64,000 nucleotides of DNA from Streptomyces bottropensis ATCC 25435 (lineage in GTDB: Bacteria > Actinomycetota > Actinomycetes > Streptomycetales > Streptomycetaceae). Numbering within the stretch: the first letter of the stretch is position 1; every line of letters starts with the position of its first letter. Location: contig NZ_KB911581.1 in the NCBI RefSeq assembly GCF_000383595.1, positions 1,591,727 through 1,655,726 of the forward strand, written 5' to 3'. Below are positions 16,944-25,602 of this stretch, piece by piece. A program made the position numbers and the translations under genes. The notes under the pieces were generated by a model that worked only from the letters and a program-made list of their open reading frames with translations, was not told where the DNA came from and did not search any database.

Positions 16944-17339
16944 TCAGGCCTTCTTGGTCTCCCAGAAGATCTTGTCGATCTGGGCGATGTAGTCGAGCGC
17001 CTTCTGGCCCGTCGCCGGGTCGGTGGACGCCTTGGCGGCCGAGAGGGCCTTGAGGGCGTCGTTGACCAGCTGGTGCAGCTCCGGGTACTTCTCGAAGTGC
17101 GGGGGCTTGAAGTAGTCGCTCCACAGCACCGAGACGTGGTGCTTGGCGAGCTCGGCGCGCTGCTCCTTGATGACGGTCGCGCGAGCCTGGAAGTGAGGGT
17201 CGTCGTTGGCGGCCATCTTGTCCTGCACGGCCTTCACCGACTCCGCCTCGATGCGGGCCTGGGCCGGGTCGTACACACCGCAGGGCAGGTCGCAGTGGGC
17301 GCTGACCTTGACCTTGGGGGCAAACAGGCGGGAAAGCAT
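16944..17339 (-). CDS. sodN: Nickel superoxide dismutase precursor
   Basis: A 131-residue NiSOD. The 14-residue propeptide MLSRLFAPKVKVSA precedes the mature N-terminus HCDLPCGVYDPAQ, whose His1, Cys2 and Cys6 form the nickel hook. The mature enzyme is a hexamer of four-helix bundles that dismutates superoxide to oxygen and hydrogen peroxide in the cytoplasm. The start at 17339 follows AGGAAGGA. The upstream extension of the open frame is not protein-like. The divergent neighbour encodes SodX, the peptidase that removes the propeptide. In Streptomyces the gene is known to be nickel-responsive; no operator was identified here. Confidence 0.97.
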   Translation of the reverse strand: MLSRLFAPKVKVSAHCDLPCGVYDPAQARIEAESVKAVQDKMAANDDPHFQARATVIKEQRAELAKHHVSVLWSDYFKPPHFEKYPELHQLVNDALKALSAAKASTDPATGQKALDYIAQIDKIFWETKKA

Positions 17340-17484
17340 GGAGCGTTCCTTCCTCGTGATCGTCTTCTCAGGTGGGACATTACTCCCTGCGAGAGTGGTT
17401 TTCGCGGGTGCCCCCATGGGCTTAGGACAAAAGTCCGGGGTCAGACTGGGACTGGTGGAGGAACGAACCGGGGAGGTGCCGGGG

Positions 17485-17919
17485 ATGCCGGAGCTGTCGC
17501 AGGAGAGCGAGCTGGAGCGGGCCCTCCTGCCCTTCGGAGTGGCCGAGGTCACAGGACCGTCCATGGTCCCGACGCTGCGCCACGGGGACCAGCTGCTCGT
17601 CCACTACGGCGCCCGCCTCCGGGTCGGCGACGTGCTGGTGCTGCGGCACCCCTTCCAGCAGGACCTGCTCGTCGTCAAGCGGGTCGCCGAACGGCGCGAC
17701 GGCGGCTGGTGGGTGCTCGGGGACAACGCGTACGCGGGCGGGGACAGCACCGACTACGGGGTCGTGCCCGACGAACTCGTCCTCGGCAAGGTGCGGTTCC
17801 GCTACCGGCCCCGGCCCGGCGGTCAGCGCTCGCCGTTCGCGCTCGCCCGCTGGGTGCTCTCGGCCGCCCGGCCCGTGTTCGGCGACCGGTCTGCCTCCAG
17901 GCGTTTGCGGGCCCGGTAG
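17485..17919 (+). CDS. sodX: SodX-type signal peptidase (S26), NiSOD maturation protease
   Basis: A 144-residue S26 protease. VTGPSMVPTLRHGD has the catalytic Ser at residue 26, and DLLVVKRVAER has the catalytic Lys at 65; VLGDNAYAGGDSTDYG is the conserved C-terminal box. It lacks a transmembrane anchor, as expected for a cytoplasmic enzyme that trims the SodN propeptide. ATG at 17485 is preferred for its GGGAGG site; an in-frame GTG at 17455 would add 10 residues. It is divergent from sodN. The 3' end overlaps the convergent CGNR gene by 97 bp. Confidence 0.92.
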   Translation: MPELSQESELERALLPFGVAEVTGPSMVPTLRHGDQLLVHYGARLRVGDVLVLRHPFQQDLLVVKRVAERRDGGWWVLGDNAYAGGDSTDYGVVPDELVLGKVRFRYRPRPGGQRSPFALARWVLSAARPVFGDRSASRRLRAR

Positions 17920-18452
17920 GCCGCCACGTTGGCGCGGGTCGCGCAGCGGTCCGAGCAGTAGCGCCGGGAGCGGTTGGTGGAGGTGTCGAGGTAGGCGTTG
18001 CGGCACGGCGCCGCCTCGCACAGGCCGAGCCGGTCCACGCCGTACTCGGTGAGGTGGAAGGCCAGGCCCATCGCCGCGATCGCCGCGTAGCCGGCCGTCG
18101 CGTTCGAGGGGTGGTCCGCCAGGTGCATGTGCCACAGCGGGCGGCCGTCGTCGTCGCGGAAGTCGTGGCCGGAGATCTGCGGGCTCACCGGGAACTCCAG
18201 CAGCAGTGAGTTCAGCAGGTCCACGGCGAGGGTCTCGTCCCCGTCGTTCGCCGCCTCGAAGACCGAGCGCAGCCGGGCCCGTACCGACCGGAACCGGGTC
18301 ACGTCGGCGTCCGTCGCCCGCCGGGCCGCCTGCCGGCTGGGTCCGAAGAGATCACGGACGGCCTCGACCGAGGTGAGCGCGTCCTTGCCCCGGTCCGGCT
18401 CCTCGGTGTTCACGAGGCGTACGGCGTAGTCCGAGTAATGGGCCAGTTCCAC
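17823..18452 (-). CDS. CGNR zinc finger / ABATE domain protein
   Basis: A 209-residue protein of the ABATE-CGNR family. The N-terminal all-helical ABATE region (about 1-130) starts MELAHYSDYAVRLVNTEEP. The C-terminal treble-clef finger is CEAAPCRNAYLDTSTNRSRR, then YCSDRCATRANVAAYRARK (about 147-185). The four cysteines are present, and CGNR reads CRNA here. Such proteins are thought to be stress-linked transcription regulators; targets are unknown. Its last 32 codons lie antisense to the end of sodX. Confidence 0.88.
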   Translation of the reverse strand: MELAHYSDYAVRLVNTEEPDRGKDALTSVEAVRDLFGPSRQAARRATDADVTRFRSVRARLRSVFEAANDGDETLAVDLLNSLLLEFPVSPQISGHDFRDDDGRPLWHMHLADHPSNATAGYAAIAAMGLAFHLTEYGVDRLGLCEAAPCRNAYLDTSTNRSRRYCSDRCATRANVAAYRARKRLEADRSPNTGRAAESTQRASANGER

Positions 18453-18567
18453 TTGTAGTCCTTACGAGGGCGCTCTATTGTCGTGATGCGGGTCAGGTAA
18501 TGGCTGCTCGTACTTACAGGGTATTACGCAGTAGGCGGAAGACGCGGTACGCGGAAGAAGGGGCCTC

Positions 18568-19326
18568 ATGACCACCACAGCCGGAACCGACTGGCATGCC
18601 TGGCAGGAGAGCTGGGACCGGCAGCAGGAGTGGTACCTGCCGGACCGTGAGGAGCGGTTCCGGGTGATGCTGGACATGGTCGAGGCCTTCGCCGGACCCG
18701 AGCCCCGCGTCCTGGACCTCGCCTGCGGTACGGGTTCCATCACGTCCAGACTGTTCGCGCGGTTCCCGAAGGCCGTCAGCACCGGCGTGGACCTCGATCC
18801 CGCGCTCCTGGCGATCGCCGAGGGCACGTTCGAGGGCGACCCCCGGGTCACCTTCGTCACCGCCGACCTCACCGACCCCGACTGGACGACCCGGCTGCCG
18901 TACGACTCGTACGACGCCGTGCTGACGGCCACGGCCCTGCACTGGCTGCACAGCGAACCCCTCGCCGCCCTCTACGGTCAGGTCGCGGAACTCGTCCGCG
19001 ACGGCGGTGTCTTCATGAACGCGGACCACATGATCGACGAGTCGACGCCCCGGATCAACGCGGCGGAGCGCGCGCACCGGCACGCGGGTATGGAACAGGC
19101 CAAGGCGCGCGGCGCCGTCGACTGGGCCGCATGGTGGCAGCTCGCCGCCCAGGACCCCGTGCTCGCCGGGCCGACGGCCCGCCGTTTCGAGATCTACGGG
19201 GAGCACGCCGACGGCGACGTCCAGAGCGTCGGCTGGCACGCCCGCGTCCTGCGCGAGAAGGGCTTCGCCGAGGCCCGCGCGGTCTGGTGCTCGCCCTCCG
19301 ACTCACTGGTGCTGGCGGTGAGGTAG
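18568..19326 (+). CDS. Class I SAM-dependent methyltransferase
   Basis: A 252-residue Rossmann-fold methyltransferase. Motif I is RVLDLACGTGS at about 47-57. STGVDLDPALLAIAEG gives the acidic residue that binds the SAM ribose, and YDAVLTATALHWL is motif IV. No catalytic residue reveals the substrate. ATG at 18568 follows GAAGAAGGG. It is divergent from the CGNR gene and convergent with the amino acid ABC operon, with a strong bidirectional terminator downstream. Confidence 0.88.
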   Translation: MTTTAGTDWHAWQESWDRQQEWYLPDREERFRVMLDMVEAFAGPEPRVLDLACGTGSITSRLFARFPKAVSTGVDLDPALLAIAEGTFEGDPRVTFVTADLTDPDWTTRLPYDSYDAVLTATALHWLHSEPLAALYGQVAELVRDGGVFMNADHMIDESTPRINAAERAHRHAGMEQAKARGAVDWAAWWQLAAQDPVLAGPTARRFEIYGEHADGDVQSVGWHARVLREKGFAEARAVWCSPSDSLVLAVR

Positions 19327-19357
19327 ACCGCCGCGCGCACGGACGGGTGCACGAGCG

Positions 19358-19387
19358 AGGGGCGGTACGGAGATCCGTACCGCCCCT
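19358..19387. terminator. Perfect bidirectional terminator hairpin
   Basis: AGGGGCGGTACGG (19358-19370) and CCGTACCGCCCCT (19375-19387) pair perfectly, a 13-bp stem with the four-base loop AGAT. It lies between the convergent methyltransferase and amino acid ABC genes. Confidence 0.85.
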
Positions 19388-19405
19388 GCCTGTCGTGCCG
19401 CGGCG

Positions 19406-20167
19406 CTACAGCACCTTGGACAGGAACGACTGGGTGCGCTCCTCCTGGGGGTTGGTCAGCACGTCGCGGGGGTTGCCGGACTCGACCACCACTCCGCCGT
19501 CCATGAAGACCAGGCTGTCGCCGACCTCGCGGGCGAAGCCCATCTCGTGGGTGACGACGACCATCGTCATGCCGGACTCGGCCAGGTCGCGCATGACGTC
19601 GAGGACGTCGCCGACCAGCTCCGGGTCGAGCGCCGAGGTCGGCTCGTCGAAGAGCATCAGCTTCGGCTCCATGGCCAGCGCCCGGGCGATGGCCACACGC
19701 TGCTGCTGGCCGCCGGAGAGCTGGGACGGGTAGTTGCCCGCCTTGTCGCCGAGGCCGACGCGCTCCAGCAGCTCACGGGCGCGGTCGCGGGCCTGGGCCC
19801 GGCTGACGCCCTTGACCTGGACCGGCGCCTCCATGACGTTCTCGGCGGCCGTCATGTGCGGGAACAGGTTGAAGCGCTGGAAGACCATGCCGATGTCACG
19901 GCGCTTGAGCGCGACCTCGCTGTCCTTCAGCTCGTACAGCTTGTCGCCCTTCTGGCGGTAGCCGACCAGCTCGCCGTCGACGTACAGCCGGCCGGCGTTG
20001 ATCTTCTCCAGGTGGTTGATGCACCGCAGGAAGGTCGACTTGCCGGAGCCGGAGGGGCCGATGAGGCAGAACACCTCGCCCGTCTGCACCTCCAGCTCGA
20101 TGCCCTTGAGGACCTCGACGGGGCCGAACGACTTGTGGATGCCCTCGGCCTTCACCATGGCGGTCAT
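19406..20167 (-). CDS. Polar amino acid ABC transporter ATP-binding protein
   Basis: A 253-residue ATPase of the GlnQ type. Walker A is GPSGSGKST (37-45), the signature is [16 protein letters not shown], and Walker B is [33 protein letters not shown] holds the switch histidine. It energises import of a polar amino acid, likely glutamate or glutamine. Its ATG overlaps the permease stop by four bases, showing translational coupling. It is last in a three-gene operon. Confidence 0.95.
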   Translation of the reverse strand: MTAMVKAEGIHKSFGPVEVLKGIELEVQTGEVFCLIGPSGSGKSTFLRCINHLEKINAGRLYVDGELVGYRQKGDKLYELKDSEVALKRRDIGMVFQRFNLFPHMTAAENVMEAPVQVKGVSRAQARDRARELLERVGLGDKAGNYPSQLSGGQQQRVAIARALAMEPKLMLFDEPTSALDPELVGDVLDVMRDLAESGMTMVVVTHEMGFAREVGDSLVFMDGGVVVESGNPRDVLTNPQEERTQSFLSKVL

Positions 20168-21105
20168 GCCGAGACTCCCTTCGGACGGCGCACGGGCAGT
20201 ACGGCCGCCTTGAATCGCTGCATCGGTGTCGGCGGGAGGGACCGCGAGGAGCCCTTCGCGTAATGCCTCTCCAGGTAGTACTGCCCGACGCTGAAGATGC
20301 TGGTCAGGATCAGGTACCAGGCGGCGGCGAGGAACAGCATCTCCACCGTGGAGCCCGAGCCCTGGCCGATGTCCTGGGCGGCCTTGAGCAGATCCACGTA
20401 CTGCACCGTCGAGACGAGCGACGTGGTCTTCAGCATGTTGATGACCTCGTTGCCCGTGGGCGGCACGATCACGCGCATCGCCTGCGGGATGACGATCCGG
20501 CGCAGCGTCTTGGCGTGACTCATGCCGAGGGCGTGCGACGCCTCGGTCTGGCCCTCGTCGACCGAGAGCAGACCGGCGCGGCAGATCTCCGCCATGTACG
20601 CGGCCTCGTTGAGACCGAGGCCGAGCAGCGCCGTCAGCAGCGGCGTCATGAAGGAGGACCAGTAGTCCTTGTAGATCGGGCCGAGGTTGATGTACTCGAA
20701 GACCAGACCCAGGTTGAACCAGACGAAGAGCTGGACCAGGACCGGCGTGCCGCGGAAGAACCAGATGTAGAACCAGGCGACCGACGAGGTCACCGGATTG
20801 TTCGACAGCCGCATCACGGCGAGCAGGATGCCGCCGACGATGCCGATCACCATGGACAGCACGGTGAGCAGGAGGGTGTTCAGAACGCCCTCGATGATGC
20901 GGTCGTCGAAGAAGTAGTCGGGGACGGCGCCCCAGTTGATCTTCTTCGCCTGCGCGAACGCGTAGATGATCGAGCCGAGCAGAGCGAGCGCGATGGCCGC
21001 GGACACATAACGCCCCGGGTGCCGGACCGGAACGGCCTTGAGGGCCTCCGGACCGGCGGGGGGAGTGTCCGAGGGACCGTCCGTCTTGCTGACGTCAACA
21101 GTCAC
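20164..21105 (-). CDS. Polar amino acid ABC transporter permease
   Basis: A 313-residue His/Glu/Gln/Arg-type permease. A cytoplasmic N-terminal extension (1-33) precedes spans from about residue 35. The HisM-like EAA loop reads [20 protein letters not shown] at about 199-218. The single permease likely forms a homodimer with two ATPases. It starts 36 bp after the binding-protein stop and overlaps the ATPase gene. The preference of family members for glutamate, glutamine or aspartate cannot be separated here. Confidence 0.94.
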   Translation of the reverse strand: MTVDVSKTDGPSDTPPAGPEALKAVPVRHPGRYVSAAIALALLGSIIYAFAQAKKINWGAVPDYFFDDRIIEGVLNTLLLTVLSMVIGIVGGILLAVMRLSNNPVTSSVAWFYIWFFRGTPVLVQLFVWFNLGLVFEYINLGPIYKDYWSSFMTPLLTALLGLGLNEAAYMAEICRAGLLSVDEGQTEASHALGMSHAKTLRRIVIPQAMRVIVPPTGNEVINMLKTTSLVSTVQYVDLLKAAQDIGQGSGSTVEMLFLAAAWYLILTSIFSVGQYYLERHYAKGSSRSLPPTPMQRFKAAVLPVRRPKGVSA

Positions 21106-21141
21106 GGGTGGAGCCTTTGCCTTTCAGAACCGAGCCGAGAA

Positions 21142-22107
21142 TCAGGAGCCGCCGTTGACCTTGGCCTCGGTGATCGCGCCGTCCTCGACGCCCCACTTCT
21201 TGACGATCTTCTCGTACTCGCCGTTGTCGATGATCGCCTGGACGGCGGCCTGCAGCGCGTCGCGCAGCTCGGTGTTGTCCTTGGCGACGGCGATGCCGTA
21301 CGGGCCGGCCTCGACCTGGTCGCCGACGATCTCGAAGTACTTGCCGCCGCCCGAGGTCTTCACCGAGTACGCGGCGACCGGGTAGTCGGCGGAGACGACG
21401 TCCGCGCCCTTGGAGCGCATCCGGGTCTCGGCCTCGGGGTTGGTGGCGAAGTCCTCGATCTTGAGGGCCTTGCCGCCGTCCTTCTTGCACTTCGCCGCCT
21501 GGTCCTTGGCGAGGTCGTGCGAGAACGTGTTGCGCTGCACGGCGATCGTCTTGCCGCACAGGTCGTCCCAGGTCTTGATGCCCTGGTCGTCGCCCTTGTT
21601 GGTGTACAGCGAGACGCCCGCGGTGAAGTAGTCGACGAAGTCGACGCCGGCGCCGACCTTCTTGCCGGTGTCGGCGTCGATGCCCTCCTGGCGGTCCTTG
21701 GTGTCCGTCATGGCCGACATGGCGATGTCGTACCGCTTGGCCGCCAGACCACCGATGAGGGTGTCGAAGGTGGCGTTCTGGAACTTGAAGTCCACGCCGA
21801 GCTGCTTGCCCATCGCCGCGGCGATGTCGAGGTCGATGCCGACGACCTTGCCGGACTCGTCCTTGTACTCCACGGGGGCGTACGCGATGTCCGAACCGAC
21901 GTTGATCACGCCCTTGTCCCGGAGGGCCGCGGGCAGCTTGTCGGCCAGCGGGGCACCGCTGGCCGAGGCGGTCTCCGAACCGCTGTCCTTGCTCTTGGTC
22001 TGGTCACCGCAGCCGGTGAGCAGCAGGGCGCCCGCGACCGCGATCGCTCCGACGGCGGCGGTACGGGAACGCAGGCCGGTCGTACGACAGGTGGTGCTTG
22101 CGGTCAT
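21142..22107 (-). CDS. Amino acid-binding lipoprotein (ABC transporter)
   Basis: A 321-residue SBP family 3 protein. The signal sequence ends at the lipobox LLTGC with Cys33. The ligand fold includes INVGSDIAYAPVEYKDESGK and VVGIDLDIAAAMGKQLGVDF, then RYDIAMSAMTDTKDRQEGI, the regions that clasp the amino acid. ATG at 22107 follows GGAGGAA. It is the first gene of the transport operon. The ligand is probably glutamate or glutamine by family. Confidence 0.94.
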   Translation of the reverse strand: MTASTTCRTTGLRSRTAAVGAIAVAGALLLTGCGDQTKSKDSGSETASASGAPLADKLPAALRDKGVINVGSDIAYAPVEYKDESGKVVGIDLDIAAAMGKQLGVDFKFQNATFDTLIGGLAAKRYDIAMSAMTDTKDRQEGIDADTGKKVGAGVDFVDYFTAGVSLYTNKGDDQGIKTWDDLCGKTIAVQRNTFSHDLAKDQAAKCKKDGGKALKIEDFATNPEAETRMRSKGADVVSADYPVAAYSVKTSGGGKYFEIVGDQVEAGPYGIAVAKDNTELRDALQAAVQAIIDNGEYEKIVKKWGVEDGAITEAKVNGGS

Positions 22108-22717
22108 GGTGGGTTCCTCCGGCGGGGGTGGTGTGGAGTTGCCGACAGGTCGACGATTAACACGCGTCTTCGAGTGTGGCGACCTCGTGTGATTACGGCA
22201 TCTTGCCATTCGGGCATGTGCAATCAGATGACCGGCCATGTCAAAATCGGATAACGGGTGACCCCCCGATGACCTACGAACCGCCGCGGACCAGGTGATC
22301 ACACCGGATCCTGTGCGGGAATTCCTCCTTCCGGCCGGAAGATCTTCGGCGCATCTCAGGATGCGGTCGGCCTCGAACTCCGCACACGTGGCTGTACGTG
22401 ACTTGTCATGACGTGTACCGACTTGCCCCGTTATCCGTCGATGAATCGAACGGTCCATGATCGTCTTCAAATGACCTACGAGTTGTGACCTTCGAGGTAT
22501 CAAGACGTGTGGACTCGTCGTCGGCACCGTCCGTCCGGTAAGAAGGTTCCTTACACCCCTCATCCGGGGCCCAGGGCGCGTGTGCGGCGCGCCCGTCGCG
22601 TCTGAGCCCGCAGGCGTCGCCGTACGTATCGGTGACCTGGGACTTACGCGGTGCCCGCCCGCTTGCGGACCGGAAGCGGAACACCCTCAAACCATGAAGA
22701 CCTAAGGGGTAACACCA
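22108..22717. promoter_or_regulatory. 610-bp intergenic region between amino acid importer and malic enzyme
   Basis: A long divergent promoter region with no convincing gene. It is less GC-rich than its neighbours around 22140-22260 and 22390-22510. Near the malic enzyme end is an inverted repeat, GTAAG (22538-22542) with CTTAC (22550-22554), about 165 bp before the start codon. Promoters for both units must lie here. The open frames crossing it lack codon bias. Confidence 0.55.
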
Positions 22718-23959
22718 GTGGCAGCGGAGATTGTCAATCCTCGCACCGACAGTGGCGACGACAGTACGGGACAGGAGGGCGGGGCGGAGCCTCTCAATTC
22801 CCTCGACTCCTTCGACCCCGCCTTCGCCCTGCACCGGGGCGGCAAGATGGCCGTGCAGGCCACCGTGCCGATCCGGGACAAGGACGACCTGTCCCTCGCC
22901 TACACGCCCGGCGTCGCGCGGGTGTGCACCGCCATCGCCGAGCAGCCCGACCTGGTCAACGACTACACGTGGAAGTCGTCGGTCGTCGCCGTCGTGACGG
23001 ACGGTACAGCGGTCCTCGGACTCGGCGACATCGGCCCCGAGGCCTCCCTGCCCGTGATGGAGGGCAAGGCGATCCTGTTCAAGCAGTTCGGCGGCGTCGA
23101 CGCGGTGCCGATCGCGCTCGCCTGCACGGACGTCGACGAGATCATCGAGACCGTCGTCCGGATGGCGCCCTCCTTCGGCGGCGTGAACCTGGAGGACATC
23201 TCCGCGCCCCGCTGCTTCGAGATCGAGAAGCGGCTCCAGGAAGCCCTCGACATCCCCGTCTTCCACGACGACCAGCACGGCACGGCGGTCGTGACGCTGG
23301 CGGCGCTGCGGAACGCGGCGAAGCTGACCGGGCGCGGGCTGGGCGATCTGCGGGCCGTCATCTCGGGCGCGGGCGCGGCCGGTGTGGCCATCGCCAAGAT
23401 GCTGCTGGAGGCCGGTCTCGGCGACGTCGCGGTCGCCGACCGCAAGGGCATCGTCTCCGCGGACCGCGAGGACCTCACGCCGGTCAAGCGGGAACTCGCC
23501 GAACTCACCAACCGGGCCGGGCTCTCGGGCTCCCTGGAGGACGCCCTCGCGGGCGCGGACGTCTTCATCGGCGTCTCCGGCGGTACGGTCCCGGAGGCGG
23601 CGGTGGCCTCGATGGCCGAGAACGCGTTCGTCTTCGCCATGGCCAACCCCAACCCCGAGGTGCACCCGGACGTCGCGCACAAGTACGCGGCGGTCGTCGC
23701 CACCGGGCGGTCCGACTACCCGAACCAGATCAACAACGTCCTCGCCTTCCCGGGGATCTTCGCGGGGGCCCTCCAGGTGCGGGCCTCCCGGATCACCGAG
23801 GGGATGAAGATCGCGGCGGCCGAGGCGCTGGCGTCGGTCGTCGGCGACGACCTCGCCGCGGACTATGTCATTCCGTCGCCGTTCGACGAGCGGGTCGCTC
23901 CTGCCGTGACCGCGGCGGTCGCCGCGGCGGCTCGGGCGGAGGGTGTGGCTCGGCGCTGA
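22718..23959 (+). CDS. NAD(P)-dependent malic enzyme
   Basis: A 413-residue short-form malic enzyme that decarboxylates malate to pyruvate and CO2 with reduction of NAD(P)+. SLAYTPGVARVC carries the catalytic Tyr, MEGKAILFKQFGG the catalytic Lys, and FHDDQHGTAVVTLAALRNAA a metal-binding aspartate. The dinucleotide site is GAGAAGVAIAKM (about 219-230). Start is GTG at 22718 behind AAGGGG. The first 30 residues are polar and probably disordered. It supplies pyruvate and reducing power; in Streptomyces this links to lipid and antibiotic precursors. Confidence 0.95.
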   Translation: MAAEIVNPRTDSGDDSTGQEGGAEPLNSLDSFDPAFALHRGGKMAVQATVPIRDKDDLSLAYTPGVARVCTAIAEQPDLVNDYTWKSSVVAVVTDGTAVLGLGDIGPEASLPVMEGKAILFKQFGGVDAVPIALACTDVDEIIETVVRMAPSFGGVNLEDISAPRCFEIEKRLQEALDIPVFHDDQHGTAVVTLAALRNAAKLTGRGLGDLRAVISGAGAAGVAIAKMLLEAGLGDVAVADRKGIVSADREDLTPVKRELAELTNRAGLSGSLEDALAGADVFIGVSGGTVPEAAVASMAENAFVFAMANPNPEVHPDVAHKYAAVVATGRSDYPNQINNVLAFPGIFAGALQVRASRITEGMKIAAAEALASVVGDDLAADYVIPSPFDERVAPAVTAAVAAAARAEGVARR

Positions 23960-23988
23960 GCCGAGTGCCGGGGCGGTGCGGGATGGTC

Positions 23989-24184
23989 TCGCCCCCGCCG
24001 CCCCTACCCGTCCCCTCACCAGGGGCGGTGCCCCTGCGCCCCCCAGTGCGGGTCCGGTGGGTCCGCGGGTCCGGTGGGGGCTGGTCGCGCACTTCCCCGC
24101 GCCGCTGAAAAAGCGGGGCCGCGCCCCTGCTTTTTCGGCCCGGGAGGGCCGGAGGCACTCAGGCGCGCGGAACTGCGCGAGAAG
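23989..24184. repeat. Dispersed GC-rich inverted-repeat element, copy A
   Basis: The most complete copy. It opens with a 26-bp tract (23989-24014) shared exactly with copy B, continues through TGGTCGCGCACTTCCCCGCG, then a hairpin (AAAAAGCGGGGC near 24109 with GCCCCTGCTTTTT near 24123), and ends GCGCGGAACTGCGCGAGAAG. The outer halves are imperfect reverse complements. It fills the gap between malic enzyme and the oxidoreductase gene. Confidence 0.7.
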
Positions 24185-24311
24185 TACCACTCGGCCGCAC
24201 CCGCCGTACCACCCGTGCTCCCGAGTTCGATCGCGCGAGTCCGGGTGACGGGACGCGTGTCACAGTCCTCCCCGGTTCCATCGCCTCCGGCGTCCCCCTA
24301 TGGTCAGGCGC

Positions 24312-25277
24312 ATGTTCGCTGCCTACGCCGCCCGCATCGACCGTGATCGACCGCTCGACGGACTGGAGTTGGGTGACCGCCCGGCCCCGGAACCGAGGCC
24401 CGGCTGGACGACCGTGAGGGTGAAGGCCGCCTCGCTGAACCACCACGACCTGTGGTCCCTGCGCGGGGTCGGCCTCGCCGAGGACAAGCTGCCCATGATC
24501 CTCGGCTGTGACGCCGCCGGTGTGGACGAGGACGGCAACGAGGTCGTCCTGCACTCGGTGATCGGCCAGACCGGCCACGGGGTCGGCCCCGACGAGCCCC
24601 GCTCGATCCTCACCGAGCGCTACCAGGGCACCTTCGCCGAACTCGTCTCCGTCCCCACCTGGAACGTCCTCCCCAAGCCCGCGGAACTCTCCTTCGCGGA
24701 GGCCGCCTGTCTGCCCACCGCCTGGCTGACGGCATACCGCATGCTCTTCACCAACGCCGGCGTACGCCCCGGTGACTCCGTCCTCGTCCAGGGCGCCGGC
24801 GGTGGTGTCGCCACCGCGGCGATCGTGCTGGGCAAGGCGGCCGGACTGCGGGTCTTCGCCACCAGCCGGGACGAGGCCAAGCGCAAGCGCGCCCTGGAGC
24901 TGGGCGCGGTGGAGGCGCTGGAGTCGGGGGCCCGGCTGCCGCAGCGTGTCGACGCGGTCATCGAGACCGTCGGTGCCGCCACCTGGTCCCACTCGGTGAA
25001 GTCGCTGCGCCCCGGCGGCAGCCTCGTCATCTCGGGCGCCACCAGCGGCGACCGCCCCTCCCACGCCGAACTGACCCGCATCTTCTTCCTCGAACTCAAG
25101 GTCGTCGGCTCCACCATGGGCACCAAGGACGAACTGGAGGACCTCCTCTCCTTCTGCGCCGCGACGGGCGTCCGCCCCGTCATCGACGAGGTGCTTCTCC
25201 TGGACCGCGCCCGCGAGGGCTTCGAACGCCTGGCGGCGGGCGACCAGTTCGGCAAGATCGTGCTCACCAGCCCCTGA
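24312..25277 (+). CDS. Zinc-binding dehydrogenase / quinone oxidoreductase family protein
   Basis: A 321-residue MDR-superfamily oxidoreductase. An N-terminal GroES-like domain has VRVKAASLNHHDLWSLRGVG and GCDAAGVDEDGN. The NADP Rossmann site is VLVQGAGGGVATAAIVLGKA near 158-177. The structural zinc cysteines are absent, consistent with the quinone reductase branch. Substrate is unknown. ATG at 24312 gives the usual N-terminus, although ATG at 24300 is also in frame. A perfect terminator hairpin follows. Confidence 0.88.
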   Translation: MFAAYAARIDRDRPLDGLELGDRPAPEPRPGWTTVRVKAASLNHHDLWSLRGVGLAEDKLPMILGCDAAGVDEDGNEVVLHSVIGQTGHGVGPDEPRSILTERYQGTFAELVSVPTWNVLPKPAELSFAEAACLPTAWLTAYRMLFTNAGVRPGDSVLVQGAGGGVATAAIVLGKAAGLRVFATSRDEAKRKRALELGAVEALESGARLPQRVDAVIETVGAATWSHSVKSLRPGGSLVISGATSGDRPSHAELTRIFFLELKVVGSTMGTKDELEDLLSFCAATGVRPVIDEVLLLDRAREGFERLAAGDQFGKIVLTSP

Positions 25278-25308
25278 CGGACTCTCTCGTTACAGCGACG
25301 GCGACGGC

Positions 25309-25340
25309 GACGGCCGGCCCGGTTCTCCGGGCCGGCCGTC
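25309..25340. terminator. Perfect terminator hairpin after oxidoreductase gene
   Basis: GACGGCCGGCCCGG (25309-25322) and CCGGGCCGGCCGTC (25327-25340) form a 14-bp perfect stem with a TTCT loop. It ends just before the first GTCAAC palindrome. Confidence 0.85.
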
Positions 25341-25345
25341 GTCAT

Positions 25346-25392
25346 GTCAACTGGGGTTGACGCGACAGTGGATGTCAACGTAGGTTGACATC
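25346..25392. promoter_or_regulatory. Two GTCAAC-N4-GTTGAC operator palindromes
   Basis: Site 1 is GTCAAC (25346-25351) and GTTGAC (25356-25361). Site 2 is GATGTCAAC (25371-25379) and GTTGACATC (25384-25392), a perfect 9-bp arm pair with a 4-bp centre. The centres are 28 bp apart on one DNA face. Site 2 touches the ATG of the HTH gene, leaving room for at most a weak GTAGG ribosome site, so binding could block both transcription and initiation. Confidence 0.8.
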
Positions 25393-25602
25393 ATGACCGA
25401 AGCAACGGATCTCGCCGAGCGCGCGGGCGACGGCGACCCCCGGGTCGGGCTGCGGGCCGTCGCCGCGCTGCGGAGGCTGCTGGAGCGACTGGAGTCGGTG
25501 CAGGTGCGCAGCGCCCGCCGGCAGGGCTGGTCGTGGCAGGAGATCGCCACGGAACTCGGAGTGAGCAGGCAGGCCGTGCACAAGAAGTACGGGAGGCATT
25601 GA
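25393..25602 (+). CDS. Small helix-turn-helix protein
   Basis: A 69-residue protein that is little more than a DNA-binding domain. RRQGWSWQEIATELGVSRQA followed by VHKKYG at about 45-67 is a clear helix-turn-helix; upstream is an amphipathic helix (VAALRRLLERLESV). It is translationally coupled to the Clp-N gene, sharing one base (TGATG). Two perfect palindromes directly upstream suggest that it represses its own operon. A leaderless or near-leaderless transcript is possible. Confidence 0.85.
   Translation: MTEATDLAERAGDGDPRVGLRAVAALRRLLERLESVQVRSARRQGWSWQEIATELGVSRQAVHKKYGRH

Noticed and set aside
20263..22254. 663-codon plus-strand frame over the amino acid permease and binding-protein genes
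   Set aside because: It is antisense to two well-supported transport genes.
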